Shown piece by piece: positions 49,408 to 57,711 of a DNA stretch of 64,000 nucleotides. The position numbers were made by a program, and so were the translations under genes. The notes under the pieces were generated by a model, which was not told the origin of the DNA, searched no databases, and was given only the letters and a program-made list of their open reading frames with translations. The first letter of the stretch is position 1. Every line of letters starts with the position of its first letter. Source of the DNA: DASUPK01 sp963695675. Lineage in GTDB: Bacteria; Actinomycetota; Thermoleophilia; Solirubrobacterales; 70-9. Location of the stretch: assembly GCA_963695675.1 (NCBI GenBank), contig CAVOGY010000002.1, positions 124,001 to 188,000 on the forward strand, given 5' to 3'.

Positions 49408-49626
49408 GTGATCCTGTTCCTGCTCACCGGGCACGCGCCCCCATTCCTCCTAGTCTGCCTCCTGATCATGTGCTACCTGACCGGGTACGAGCTGTGGAAG
49501 GAGCGGGACCTGCAGTTCCTCTGGAAAGCGTGGTGGGTGCTGTTGGTGTTCATCCTGAACGTGCTTGGCTTTGCGCTCTTCTGGATCTGGCTGCTGATCA
49601 GGCGAACTCGCGCACGCGCCGCTTAG
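49408..49626 (+). CDS. Small membrane protein
   Basis: Seventy-two residues with two hydrophobic helices (PFLLVCLLIMCYLTGYELW and WVLLVFILNVLGFALFWIWL) and a basic C terminus. The motif YELWKERDLQFLWKAWW lies between them. Not recognised. GTG start at 49408, no clear ribosome-binding site. Confidence 0.55.
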   Translation: MILFLLTGHAPPFLLVCLLIMCYLTGYELWKERDLQFLWKAWWVLLVFILNVLGFALFWIWLLIRRTRARAA

Positions 49627-49635
49627 AGCCACCGC

Positions 49636-51447
49636 CTAGTCCTGCTCCGCTCGCACCCGGTGCAATCGGACCAGCTTCAGGGCGAGCTCGAGCGACAGCA
49701 AGTCCTCACTCGATAGATCCAGATCGGCGACGCGCTCGATGCGATCGAGCCGCTGGCGCACGGTGTTTGGATGCACGAACAGGGCTCGGGCCGTGGAGGT
49801 GATTCGGCCGCGGTCGGCGAGGAACCGCTCGAGCGTGTCGACGAGACAGGCGTTGCCCCGGTGGTCGTACTCGAGCAGCTTCTCCACCGACTGGCGGTAG
49901 CGGTCGCGCGGCGCCTCGTCGAGCTCCAGGTGCACCAGGTAGCGGTAGGCGCCAAGCTGCTCATAGGAGACGGCGCCTCCCTCGGCTACGAGCGATCTGC
50001 CGATGCGAGCGGCGTCGGCGGCCTCGCGAATTCTCCTCCGGGCGCTCGATGCGCCTTGATCGACCTCGCTCAATCCCACTACCAGCCCCGCCTCCTGCCC
50101 CAGCGGCTCGCACGCCGCCCGGAGCTTCTCCACCGAATTGCCCCTTCCCGCGGGCAGCGGAGTCAGCGCGCGCACCCGGTCGGGGCGAGAGTCGAGGAAC
50201 GCCCCAGTGCCGAGCCGCCGCAGCTGCTCCTGCAACCGGCCCGCCAGTTCCGACCAGATTCGGCCGCCCGCGGGCGCCTGTGCGGCGCGCTCCACGTGCA
50301 CGAAGAGGTGCGGCTGGCTCAGGTCGCAGCCCGCCTCACCCGCCTTGGCCTCGGCCGCCTCCACCGAGCCGGCAGCGAGCGCGTCGAACATGTCCTTGAC
50401 GAGATTCTCGGCCGTCAGGCGCTCGATCAGCTCGGTCTTCTTCAGGCCTACCGCAGTCTGGTTGGCGACGGCCCCGAGCAGCTCCGCGTCTTCCTCGGCG
50501 AACTGCCCGTCGTGCGCGAGGCAGCAGATGATCCCGAGCTGCTCGTCGCCCGCCACCAGGGGCGCCACCAGCAGCGCCTTATCGTCCACGTCCGGCCACA
50601 AGGTCCGAGCAGCGCGGCCACCCCCGCCACGGCCCCGGCCATTCGCCCGGCGCATCAGGTCGAGCACCAGGCTCGTCCCGCCGGGCCCTGGACTCGGCGC
50701 TGGCGCGTGCTCCGGATCGGTCCCTACGAGCACCAGCTGGTCAGCTTGCCGGTCGAGGCGGTAGATCTGGCAAGCGCCCGCGCCCAGCAGCTCCCTGGCG
50801 CCCCGCGTGACCGTCTCGACCAGGTCCTCCCTCAATGTGACCTCGGCGAGTCTCTGGCTCAGCTGATTGAGCGTGGTCAGCACCTGTACCCGCCTACGGG
50901 TCTCCTCATAGAGCTGCGCGTTCTCGATCGCGCCGGCGACCAGCGACGCCGTGTGGAGGAGGAAGTTGAGCACGTCGTCGTCGAATTCGCGAGGTGCTGC
51001 GGTGTGCAGAACGGCGACCCCGATAACGTCACCGGACTTCGCCAGGAGCGGCACTGCGACCATCGACTGGAAGCGCTCCTCCTCCAGCTCGGGCACGTAC
51101 TTCATCCGGGGATCCGCCAATGCATTCTCTGGAATGAACTCGGGCGTCTTCGTGCGGGCGACCCAGCCGGCGAGGCCCTCGTTCACACCTAGGTCGAGCT
51201 TGCCGACGAACGGCGCGTAGCGCGGTGAGGCAGCCCGCAACACCAACCGCTCGCCCTCGAGAAAGTAGATGAAGCAGGCGTGGCAGCTGGTTGCGTCGGT
51301 TGCGATTTCCACGATCCCGCTCAGGACTCGGTCGAGATCGAGCGAGGACGAGACGGTCTGGATGACCGCGTAGAGCGTCTCGGTTTCGCGCTGGGCGCTC
51401 CCCAGGGAACTCTGCGGCTCAGGCCCCGGCACCGACTGCACGGTCAA
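49636..51447 (-). CDS. GAF-domain regulator with PucR/CdaR-type helix-turn-helix
   Basis: A large (603-residue) transcription regulator. Two GAF domains lie at about residues 15-180 (VSSSLDLDRVLSGIVEIATD ... FQSMVAVPLLAKSGDVIGVA) and 195-350 (LNQLSQRLAEVTLREDLVET ... LVAPLVAGDEQLGIICCLAH). A diverged GGDEF-like segment follows, and the C terminus is a PucR-type HTH: YDHRGNACLVDTLERFLADR, then ALFVHPNTVRQRLDRIERVA. The TTG at 51445-51447 follows GGAGGGAGGG and is preferred over upstream ATGs. It is divergent from the ammonium transporter, which suggests it controls nitrogen uptake. Confidence 0.85.
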   Translation of the reverse strand: MTVQSVPGPEPQSSLGSAQRETETLYAVIQTVSSSLDLDRVLSGIVEIATDATSCHACFIYFLEGERLVLRAASPRYAPFVGKLDLGVNEGLAGWVARTKTPEFIPENALADPRMKYVPELEEERFQSMVAVPLLAKSGDVIGVAVLHTAAPREFDDDVLNFLLHTASLVAGAIENAQLYEETRRRVQVLTTLNQLSQRLAEVTLREDLVETVTRGARELLGAGACQIYRLDRQADQLVLVGTDPEHAPAPSPGPGGTSLVLDLMRRANGRGRGGGGRAARTLWPDVDDKALLVAPLVAGDEQLGIICCLAHDGQFAEEDAELLGAVANQTAVGLKKTELIERLTAENLVKDMFDALAAGSVEAAEAKAGEAGCDLSQPHLFVHVERAAQAPAGGRIWSELAGRLQEQLRRLGTGAFLDSRPDRVRALTPLPAGRGNSVEKLRAACEPLGQEAGLVVGLSEVDQGASSARRRIREAADAARIGRSLVAEGGAVSYEQLGAYRYLVHLELDEAPRDRYRQSVEKLLEYDHRGNACLVDTLERFLADRGRITSTARALFVHPNTVRQRLDRIERVADLDLSSEDLLSLELALKLVRLHRVRAEQD

Positions 51448-51666
51448 GCAAGCCCTCCCTCCGTTCTCTCCTCCATCCGCGCCCATCCTAAACCCCGCGC
51501 GCATGGTCACCCTATGTGCGAACCCTACGCCCATGGCGCAGCAAATGTGTGGGGTTTGCCTATTGTGCGACAGCGGCCGGGGAGGATAGGTTGCCGCTGC
51601 TCGAAGCTTGTGACCTCGGTGGCGTGAGAATCAGCACGTCTACGAGGAGATAGAGATAGACCGCCA
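51448..51666. promoter_or_regulatory. Divergent control region of GAF-PucR regulator and ammonium transporter
   Basis: About 220 bases without a gene. It must hold both promoters. AT-richer pieces such as AATGTGTGGGGTTTGCCTAT lie in the middle; I cannot define operators. Confidence 0.45.
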
Positions 51667-53112
51667 ATGATGCACTTTCTCATCGCTCAGGCTTCACCTT
51701 TGCAAGGCCCGATAACGGACTTGCAGGACGCTCAGACGCTGGACAGCGCGATCCTGGGCGAGCAGTTCTACTTCTTCACGGTCGTGCTCATGTGGCTCAT
51801 CCACGTGGGCTTCATGACGTACGAGACGGGCGTCGCGCGCCGCAAGAACGCGCTGGCCACCGCGATGAAGAACATCCTGACGATCGCGGTGGTCACCCCG
51901 ACCATGTACTACATCGGCTGGTGGATCTACAGCTGCAACCAGCCCGGGATCCCGCCGATTGGACCGAACAGCTCAGACTTCACCAGCATCACCTGTCAGA
52001 GCGGGATCCCTTGGTCGGACACCTTCGGGCCCAACCTGACCAACAACATCAATCTGGTCTTCTTCCTGGCCTTCACCCTGTTCTCCTGGACGACCGCCTC
52101 GATCATGTCCGGGTCGCTGCTCGAGCGGGTTCGGCTCTCGGCCTATCTGGTCCTGGCCTGCCTGCTCGGCTCGGTCGTCTGGATGCTGGACGCCGCCTGG
52201 GGCTGGAGCGCGGGCGGCTGGATGACCCTGCGCTTCGGCTTCCACGACTCGATCGCCTCGGCCGTGGTGCACGGCGTTTCGGGAGCGTTCACGCTCGGCG
52301 TGTTATTCAATCTCGGGCCACGAATAGGCAAGTACACGAAGGACGGGCTCGCAAGGACCTTCAGACCCCACAACATCCACATGACCTTGATGGGGCTGAT
52401 GCTGATCTTCACGGGCTTCTACGGCTTCTACGCCGCCTGCCTGGTGATCGCGTCGACCGCATTCCCAGGCTGGGCGAACATCTACCTCAGCCCGACGACG
52501 CTCGGCTCGATCGCGATGATCATCACCTTCGGCTTCGCCGGAGGCTTCACCGGCGCCTACTTCACCAGCCGCGGCGACCCGTTCTGGACCGTCTCCGGCG
52601 GGCTCGCCGGCGTGATCGGCGTCTCGGCCGGAGCCGATGTCTACGCCCCGACGCTCGGCTATCTGCTGGCGATGATCACTGGAGGCACGGTCGTCTACGT
52701 CGGAACCTGGATCGAGGAGAAGATGCGGGTCGACGACGTGGTCGGGGCGGTCGCCGTGCACGGCTACTCCGGCTTCATGGGCATCATCTGGGTCGGTGTG
52801 TTCGCCGCCGGCTATCCAACCGGGCTCAACAATGTGGACAGCTCATTCGCAGGCCAGATGCTGGGCGTGGCGACGTTCCTGCCTCTGGGCTTCCTCTCGG
52901 GCTGGGTGGCAGCCAAGATCCTGAAGATGCTCAACCTCCTGCGCGTGCCGCCCGAGGTGGAGCTCGACGGGCTCGACGCGGCCGAGTACCGCTATGACAT
53001 CCACGTGCCCGAGTTCGCCATCGGCGAGGACCACATGATCGAGCCCGACGGAGTGACCCGAACCCCAGCCGAAGACGTCCAACGCGAGGCTGCCAAGGAG
53101 CTGGTGAGATGA
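51667..53112 (+). CDS. amt: Ammonium transporter (Amt family)
   Basis: A 481-residue ammonium channel with about eleven helices. Landmarks are LMWLIHVGFMTYETGVARRK (start of the first transport helix pair), VVHGVSGAFTLGVLFNLGPR (first pore histidine), FAGGFTGAYFTSRGDPFWTV, GGLAGVIGVSAGADVYAP and VAVHGYSGFMGIIWVGVFAA (second pore histidine). The sequence is a diverged branch compared with AmtB. The acidic C-terminal tail (GEDHMIEPDGVTRTPAEDVQ) is long. No glnK follows; instead two tiny membrane proteins do. Confidence 0.88.
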   Translation: MMHFLIAQASPLQGPITDLQDAQTLDSAILGEQFYFFTVVLMWLIHVGFMTYETGVARRKNALATAMKNILTIAVVTPTMYYIGWWIYSCNQPGIPPIGPNSSDFTSITCQSGIPWSDTFGPNLTNNINLVFFLAFTLFSWTTASIMSGSLLERVRLSAYLVLACLLGSVVWMLDAAWGWSAGGWMTLRFGFHDSIASAVVHGVSGAFTLGVLFNLGPRIGKYTKDGLARTFRPHNIHMTLMGLMLIFTGFYGFYAACLVIASTAFPGWANIYLSPTTLGSIAMIITFGFAGGFTGAYFTSRGDPFWTVSGGLAGVIGVSAGADVYAPTLGYLLAMITGGTVVYVGTWIEEKMRVDDVVGAVAVHGYSGFMGIIWVGVFAAGYPTGLNNVDSSFAGQMLGVATFLPLGFLSGWVAAKILKMLNLLRVPPEVELDGLDAAEYRYDIHVPEFAIGEDHMIEPDGVTRTPAEDVQREAAKELVR

Positions 53113-53164
53113 CTACGCGCGAAGCCGGAGGGAGTAGAGTCGATCCGTTTGGCGAGGAGGTTGC

Positions 53165-53515
53165 ATGCCGGCGATAATCGACAGCTCACCTTCGTGCATC
53201 ACGCACAACTCAGGCGCAATACCGGCCGATGACTCCGCGGACTTCATCCTTCAGGCGAATTACCAGAATTGCGCGGGGATCATGACCTTCGGTCCCGGCA
53301 CGGTCTACGGGCCCGACGGCAGCTCGGCGGCCGGCGCGTACTACGCACTGACCTGGATCGGAATATTCGTCACGATCGCCGTGCTGGTCGGGTGGGTCGT
53401 CTACGAGAACAGGCGCCTGCTCAGATACGCCGCCGAGAGGGCCCGGGGTGAGATCCCCGGTCCGCCTCGCGAAAAAGCTGTAGTTGAGAGCTTCATACGG
53501 GGGAGGGAGCGCTGA
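53165..53515 (+). CDS. Small membrane protein behind amt
   Basis: A 116-residue protein with a polar extracellular N terminus containing two cysteines (SSPSCITHN and YQNCAGIM), one membrane helix (YALTWIGIFVTIAVLVGWVV) and a basic cytosolic tail. No family known. GGCGAGGAGGTTGC precedes the ATG. It is 52 bases after amt and ends one base before the next small gene, so the three are probably one transcript. Confidence 0.65.
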   Translation: MPAIIDSSPSCITHNSGAIPADDSADFILQANYQNCAGIMTFGPGTVYGPDGSSAAGAYYALTWIGIFVTIAVLVGWVVYENRRLLRYAAERARGEIPGPPREKAVVESFIRGRER

Positions 53516-53516
53516 G

Positions 53517-53669
53517 ATGGCCGGAAAGCAAATCGAGTTCCCACCCAAGCAGACTCACGTCAAAGGGTTCGAGTACGGGATGCTGGCGCTCTGCATCCTC
53601 TGCGTGATCATCGTGCTGATCATCGTGCTCGCAACCAGCATCGGGATCGAAACTCGCCCGACCGTCTGA
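53517..53669 (+). CDS. Very small membrane protein behind amt
   Basis: Fifty residues: a short polar start (AGKQIEFPPKQTHVKGFEYG) and one helix (MLALCILCVIIVLIIVLATS). It follows the previous gene with one base between stop and ATG and has GGGGGAGGGAG upstream. It might be an accessory subunit of the transporter; that is inference from position. Confidence 0.6.
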   Translation: MAGKQIEFPPKQTHVKGFEYGMLALCILCVIIVLIIVLATSIGIETRPTV

Positions 53670-53717
53670 CGAGTGGGCGAAAGCGGGGTCCGTCCCGGTG
53701 GGGGTAGTCTCGGCCGG

Positions 53718-54173
53718 GTGGCGGATCCCCCGAACGGAGCGAGCTGGTCGGACCCGAGCACATGGGTGCAGGGACGCCGCGCGCGGGTTCGCCCGACCCG
53801 GGGGCGCATCCTCGTCCTGATCGCCCTGGTCGCGCTGGCGGCAATCGTCGCCAGAAGCTGCCAGCAGGCCCAGATCCGTGTGAGCCAGGCAGAGGCGATC
53901 GCCATCGCCAAGCGACAGATCAACTTCGAGCCGAAGTCGACGCAGATTCGACTGCTCCGTCAGGGCCTCAATCGAAAGCCCTTCTGGTTCGTCTCCATGT
54001 CCGATCCAGTCGGGAGCGTCATACACCCCCAGGGCTACACGCGGATCGTCGTGGTCGAGGTAGACGCGAACACCGGCAAGGTCGAGGACGTGAACAACGA
54101 GAGCGTGGGCCCGCCAAGCGCGCCGAAGGGGAAGAAGAGCCGGGAGTCGGCCGCCGCCCGAAACGGCGGATAG
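53718..54173 (+). CDS. Membrane-anchored protein with PepSY-like domain
   Basis: A protein of 151 residues from GTG 53718 (166 from an earlier GTG at 53673). One helix (GRILVLIALVALAAIVARS) anchors it, followed by VSQAEAIAIAKRQINFEPKS, WFVSMSD and YTRIVVVEVDANTGKVEDVN, a layout like PepSY/YpeB propeptide-type domains. A lysine-rich tail closes it. Function unknown. Confidence 0.6.
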   Translation: MADPPNGASWSDPSTWVQGRRARVRPTRGRILVLIALVALAAIVARSCQQAQIRVSQAEAIAIAKRQINFEPKSTQIRLLRQGLNRKPFWFVSMSDPVGSVIHPQGYTRIVVVEVDANTGKVEDVNNESVGPPSAPKGKKSRESAAARNGG

Positions 54174-54182
54174 GCTGAGCTC

Positions 54183-54896
54183 GTGCGGCTACTCGTCCTC
54201 CAGCACATCTCCTGCGAGCCTCCGGGCGTCTTCTCCGAGGTGATGCGCGAGCAGGGGGTGGAGCCGGTCGCGGTCGAGCTCGACGAGAACGAGCGGCTTC
54301 CCGATTGGCGCGAGTTCGACGGCGTGCTGGCGATGGGGGGGCCGATGGGCGCCGACGACGACGCCCAGCACCCCTGGTTGAGCGCCGAGAAGCAGCTCGT
54401 CCGCGAGGCCGTCGAAGCGGGCCGCCCGTTCCTCGGCGTCTGCCTCGGCGTGCAGCTGCTGGCCTCGGCGCTGGGCGCACCGGTCCGCAGCATGGACAGC
54501 CCGGAGCTCGGCCTGCTCCCCGTGGAGCTGACCGCGGAGGGGCGCGAGCATCCACTGTTCGAGGGTGTGGACGACCCCTTCCCCTCGCTGCAGTGGCACG
54601 GGGACACCTTCGACCTGCCGGCCGGCGCCGTCGCGCTGGCGAGCTCCCCCGTCGCCACGCAGGCCTTCCAGGCGGGCGAGCGCGCCTTCGGGATCCAGTT
54701 CCACCTCGAGGTGACGCCCGAGATGGCCCGCGAGTGGGCCGACGTTCCCGAATACCGGGCCTACCTCGCCGAGGCGCTCGACCCCGAGCGGGCCGACGCC
54801 TTCCTCGCCGAGCTCGAGCAACGCGCGGAGGAGCTTCACCCCACAGGGCGCCGGCTGTTCGGCAACTGGCTGAAGCTCGCCGGCGACGCGGCCTGA
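54183..54896 (+). CDS. Class I glutamine amidotransferase-like protein
   Basis: A 237-residue stand-alone GATase-1 protein. The nucleophile cysteine is in PFLGVCLGVQLLASALGA, the histidine and glutamate in AFGIQFHLEVTPEMA; VLAMGGPMGADDDAQHPWL is the oxyanion-hole region. Such single-domain enzymes resemble the amidotransferase of GMP synthase or gamma-glutamyl hydrolases of amines. Nine bases after the preceding gene. Substrate not evident; the amide-nitrogen theme matches genes around it. Confidence 0.88.
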   Translation: MRLLVLQHISCEPPGVFSEVMREQGVEPVAVELDENERLPDWREFDGVLAMGGPMGADDDAQHPWLSAEKQLVREAVEAGRPFLGVCLGVQLLASALGAPVRSMDSPELGLLPVELTAEGREHPLFEGVDDPFPSLQWHGDTFDLPAGAVALASSPVATQAFQAGERAFGIQFHLEVTPEMAREWADVPEYRAYLAEALDPERADAFLAELEQRAEELHPTGRRLFGNWLKLAGDAA

Positions 54897-54931
54897 GCGT
54901 GGTGGCACCACCTGTGAAGGAGGTCTCCCGG

Positions 54932-55114
54932 ATGCCCCGTCAATACAAGTGCCTGGACGCCGGCTGCGGGGCGACCATCGTCGCCCCCGACGAGCAGGCG
55001 CTGGTGGAGGCGGTGCAGCGGCACATGGCGGAGGAGCACGACAGCTTCGAGCTCGAGGACGTGATCATCGACATGTCCACCGAGCTCGAGGGGGACGGCG
55101 AGGAGGAGGGGTGA
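54932..55114 (+). CDS. DUF1059-like small protein
   Basis: A 60-residue acidic protein: YKCLDAGCGATIVAPDEQAL with two cysteines, then VEAVQRHMAEEHD. This C-x5-C/H-x4-H pattern (CLDAGC ... HMAEEH) is that of the DUF1059 family, probably a small zinc site. TGATG overlap with the next gene and AAGGAGGT upstream; it should be translated with the oxidase downstream. Confidence 0.75.
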   Translation: MPRQYKCLDAGCGATIVAPDEQALVEAVQRHMAEEHDSFELEDVIIDMSTELEGDGEEEG

Positions 55115-56088
55115 TGGGCGAGGCGACCCGCGGCGAGCTCGACCCCGACGTCGTCCGGCGCTTCCACTTCACCCGGGCGATGGTCAAGGGGCCCGTGTAC
55201 CGAAAGTACAAGTTCGCGATCCAGAGGATCTGGGAAGTCGACGACCTCGACTTCTCCCGGGATGGCGCCGACTGGGAGCGAATCTCAGAGGATCAGCGCG
55301 AGGGCCTTCTCGGTGTGACGATTCGCTTCCTCGCCGGCGAGCAGGCGGTCACTGACCAGTTGGTGCCGATGATCGCGGCGTCCCAGGCGCTGGGGCGCTT
55401 CGACTGGGTCACCTACCTCTCCACCTTCCTGATGGAGGAGGCCAAGCACGCGGAGTTCTTCATGCGCTGGCACGACGAGGTCGCCGGCATCCTCGAGCCC
55501 GAGGAGGTCGCCCGCCATTTCCTGGTCCGCGGCGTCACGGTGGATCCGAGCGGGCGCTTCGAGGTTCGCGACGTGCTTCATGAGGCGCTGCCCAGCTACG
55601 GCGGGGAGCTCCTACGAGCCTCCATGGAGGGTGACGAGGCGGAGATCGAGCGTGCCTTCGTGCGCTTCTCGGCCGCCTACAACGGCTTCGTCGAAGGCGT
55701 GCTGACGATGCCCTCGTACGAGATCGTCATCGACACAACCGATCTCTGGGCCGCCTTTCCCGGGCTCAAGCAGGGCTTCAGGCTGATCCTCCGGGACGAG
55801 GGCCGGCACATCACCTTCGGCACGCAGGCCTGCCGGACGCTGATCGAGAAGAACCCCGAATACGAGGCGCTGGTGCACGAGGTCTTCGACGCCTACCGGG
55901 GCAACCTGGTCGGCCTGGTCGAGTACCAGAAAGCCGTGCCCGGCCTCGATCTCGACAAGTACCAGCGCCAGAAGGTGAGGCACTACCGCAACCGCTGCCG
56001 GGAGATGGGAATCACGCCCGATGACGAGCTGATCGAGCAGATCCTCGATCCGGAGATCGACTTCGTGGTCGGCGTGCAGGCGGGATAG
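55114..56088 (+). CDS. R2-like ligand-binding oxidase (ribonucleotide reductase R2-type ferritin fold)
   Basis: A 324-residue ferritin-like protein. Metal ligands are in RFLAGEQAVTDQLVPM (first glutamate), FLMEEAKHAEFFMRWHDE (E-x2-H), FVEGVLTMPSYEIV (third glutamate) and ILRDEGRHITFGTQACR (E-x2-H). The R2-like oxidases (R2lox) share this with NrdF but bind a fatty acid and have Mn/Fe. No nrdE or nrdI is nearby, which favours R2lox over a true reductase subunit. Coupled to the DUF1059 gene. Confidence 0.85.
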   Translation: MGEATRGELDPDVVRRFHFTRAMVKGPVYRKYKFAIQRIWEVDDLDFSRDGADWERISEDQREGLLGVTIRFLAGEQAVTDQLVPMIAASQALGRFDWVTYLSTFLMEEAKHAEFFMRWHDEVAGILEPEEVARHFLVRGVTVDPSGRFEVRDVLHEALPSYGGELLRASMEGDEAEIERAFVRFSAAYNGFVEGVLTMPSYEIVIDTTDLWAAFPGLKQGFRLILRDEGRHITFGTQACRTLIEKNPEYEALVHEVFDAYRGNLVGLVEYQKAVPGLDLDKYQRQKVRHYRNRCREMGITPDDELIEQILDPEIDFVVGVQAG

Positions 56089-56124
56089 GCCGCCCGGGGC
56101 GACCGCGGCGAACGGCGACGCCTA

Positions 56125-56388
56125 CTACTTCTGCGCGAAGTGCTGGGCGTTGATCTCGGTGAACTTCTCTTGCCCGTCCGGGACCTGGTCCTCCGGGAAG
56201 ATTGCGTCCACGGGACAAACCTCGACGCAGGCGTCGCAGTCGATGCACTCGGCCGGGTCGATGTACAGCTGCCGGTGATCCTCGAAGTCCGGCTCCTCCT
56301 CAGTCGGGTGGATGCAATCCACCGGACAGACCTCGACGCAGGTGAGGTCCTTCAGGTCGATACAGGGCTCGGTGATGACGTATGTCAC
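56125..56388 (-). CDS. fdxA: Seven-iron or 2[4Fe-4S] ferredoxin
   Basis: An 87-residue electron carrier with two cluster motifs: CIDLKDLTCVEVCPVDCIHP and AECIDCDACVEVCPVDAIFP. The first motif has the longer spacing of the 3Fe-4S site in FdxA-type ferredoxins, the second is a regular C-x2-C-x2-C-x3-CP. GTG start at 56386-56388; the longer frame before it is not coding. Convergent to the R2-like oxidase gene, to which it might supply electrons, though that is speculation. Confidence 0.9.
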   Translation of the reverse strand: MTYVITEPCIDLKDLTCVEVCPVDCIHPTEEEPDFEDHRQLYIDPAECIDCDACVEVCPVDAIFPEDQVPDGQEKFTEINAQHFAQK

Positions 56389-56486
56389 CTCGGCTACTCC
56401 TCTTCGCGAACTGAGCGCGCCAATCGGCGCGGGGGACTTGCGGGTGCCGCACGAATGATAGGTGCGGCGGGGGTTCGAGCGGGTCG

Positions 56487-57626
56487 CTATCCGGCGACTG
56501 CCACGGCCTGGCTCTCGACCGCGGCCGCGAGGGCGTCGAAGACCAGATCGGCGGTCTGGGTGCTGGCATTGGGCCCCATCAGGCCGACCCGCCAGATCGC
56601 CGGCGCGTCCGGGCCGAGGCCGCCGCCGACCTCGATGCCATTGGCGAGGAGCTGGCGTTGCACGGCCTTGCCGTCGATTCCGTCGGGGACGCGGACCGCC
56701 GTCAAGGGAGCGAGCTGGTGTGCGGGCTCCGCCAGGAGCTCGAACCCCGCGTGGCACGCCAGCTGCTGGAAGTAGGTTCCCGCCTCGGTGTGCCTGGCCC
56801 AGCGGCGCTCGAGACCCTCGTCGAGGGTCTGCCGGAGGACTTCGTGGAGCGCGTAGATGTGGAGGATCGGTGCGGTGTGATGGTAGGTCGCCGGGCGTTC
56901 CACCCAATAGGCATGCAGGAGCAGCAGGTCCATCGAGAACGGAACCGGCAGCCGCCTGGCGCGGATCCGCTCCAGCGCTCGATCCGAGACTGCTATCGGG
57001 GACATGCCGGGCGGAGCGGCCAGGCACTTCTGGGTGCACGAGTAGGCGTAGTCGAGCCCCCAGCCGTCGAAGTCCAGCTCGACCCCGCCCAGGGTGGTGA
57101 CGCAGTCCGCCATCAGCAGAGTGTCGCGTCCGCGCATCGCGGCGCCGAGCCCCTCAAGCGGATGCTCGCAGCCGGTCGAGGTTTCCCCATGGATGACGGC
57201 GAGCAGGCGCGCCTCGGGGTGATCGTCCAGGGCGGCGAGCAGCCGCTCGTTGGGGACGTGCTCACCCCAGTCCGCAGTGACCTCGATCACCTCGGCGCCG
57301 GAGCGCCGGGCTATCTCCGCCATCCGCGCACCGAAGTAGCCGCTGGCGCCGACGATCACCGTCTCGCCCGGCTCGACCAGGTTGGCCAGGCCGGCCTCCA
57401 TCCCCGACGTCCCGGTCGCCTGCAGGGGCAGGACCAACCCGCCCTCGGCGCGGAAGACCCTGCGAAGCCCCTCGACCACGTCGAGCAGGATCTCGTGCAT
57501 CTCCGGATCGAGGTGCCCGAGCATCGGCTTGCCCATCGCTTCGAGCGCGGCGGGATCGACGTTGGTCGGCCCGGGACCGCACAACAGCCTCTCTGATGGG
57601 GAGATCGGGGGCAGCTCGTAGCTCAC
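56487..57626 (-). CDS. Serine-glyoxylate/alanine-glyoxylate-type aminotransferase
   Basis: A 379-residue PLP enzyme of class V. Start GTG 57624-57626. LLCGPGPTNVDPAALEAMG and MLGHLDPEMHEILLDVVEGL open the protein; VLPLQATGTSGMEAGLANL binds PLP phosphate; LLMADCVTTLGGVELDFDGW carries the cofactor aspartate, and SCTQKCLAAPPGMSPIAV the Schiff-base lysine. Enzymes of this group transfer amino groups from serine or alanine to glyoxylate, giving glycine; they operate in the serine cycle and in glycolate salvage. Divergent from a LysR regulator. Confidence 0.88.
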   Translation of the reverse strand: MSYELPPISPSERLLCGPGPTNVDPAALEAMGKPMLGHLDPEMHEILLDVVEGLRRVFRAEGGLVLPLQATGTSGMEAGLANLVEPGETVIVGASGYFGARMAEIARRSGAEVIEVTADWGEHVPNERLLAALDDHPEARLLAVIHGETSTGCEHPLEGLGAAMRGRDTLLMADCVTTLGGVELDFDGWGLDYAYSCTQKCLAAPPGMSPIAVSDRALERIRARRLPVPFSMDLLLLHAYWVERPATYHHTAPILHIYALHEVLRQTLDEGLERRWARHTEAGTYFQQLACHAGFELLAEPAHQLAPLTAVRVPDGIDGKAVQRQLLANGIEVGGGLGPDAPAIWRVGLMGPNASTQTADLVFDALAAAVESQAVAVAG

Positions 57627-57683
57627 CCCGGCAACCTTCTCATGAGGCGTACACCAGTTCAAACTAAGAAAAAACTGGAATAG

Positions 57684-57699
57684 ATAGGTAAATGCCTAT
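57684..57699. promoter_or_regulatory. Putative LysR operator
   Basis: ATAGG, six bases, CCTAT: an inverted repeat fitting the T-N11-A rule, located 13 bases before the LysR start and 58 bases before the divergent aminotransferase start. AT-rich surroundings support a promoter. Confidence 0.6.
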
Positions 57700-57711
57700 A
57701 GGTTTCCGGAC

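Noticed and set aside
55114..56088. Class Ib ribonucleotide reductase small subunit NrdF
   Set aside because: No nrdE, nrdI or nrdH nearby and the motif context fits R2-like oxidases better; kept only as an alternative.
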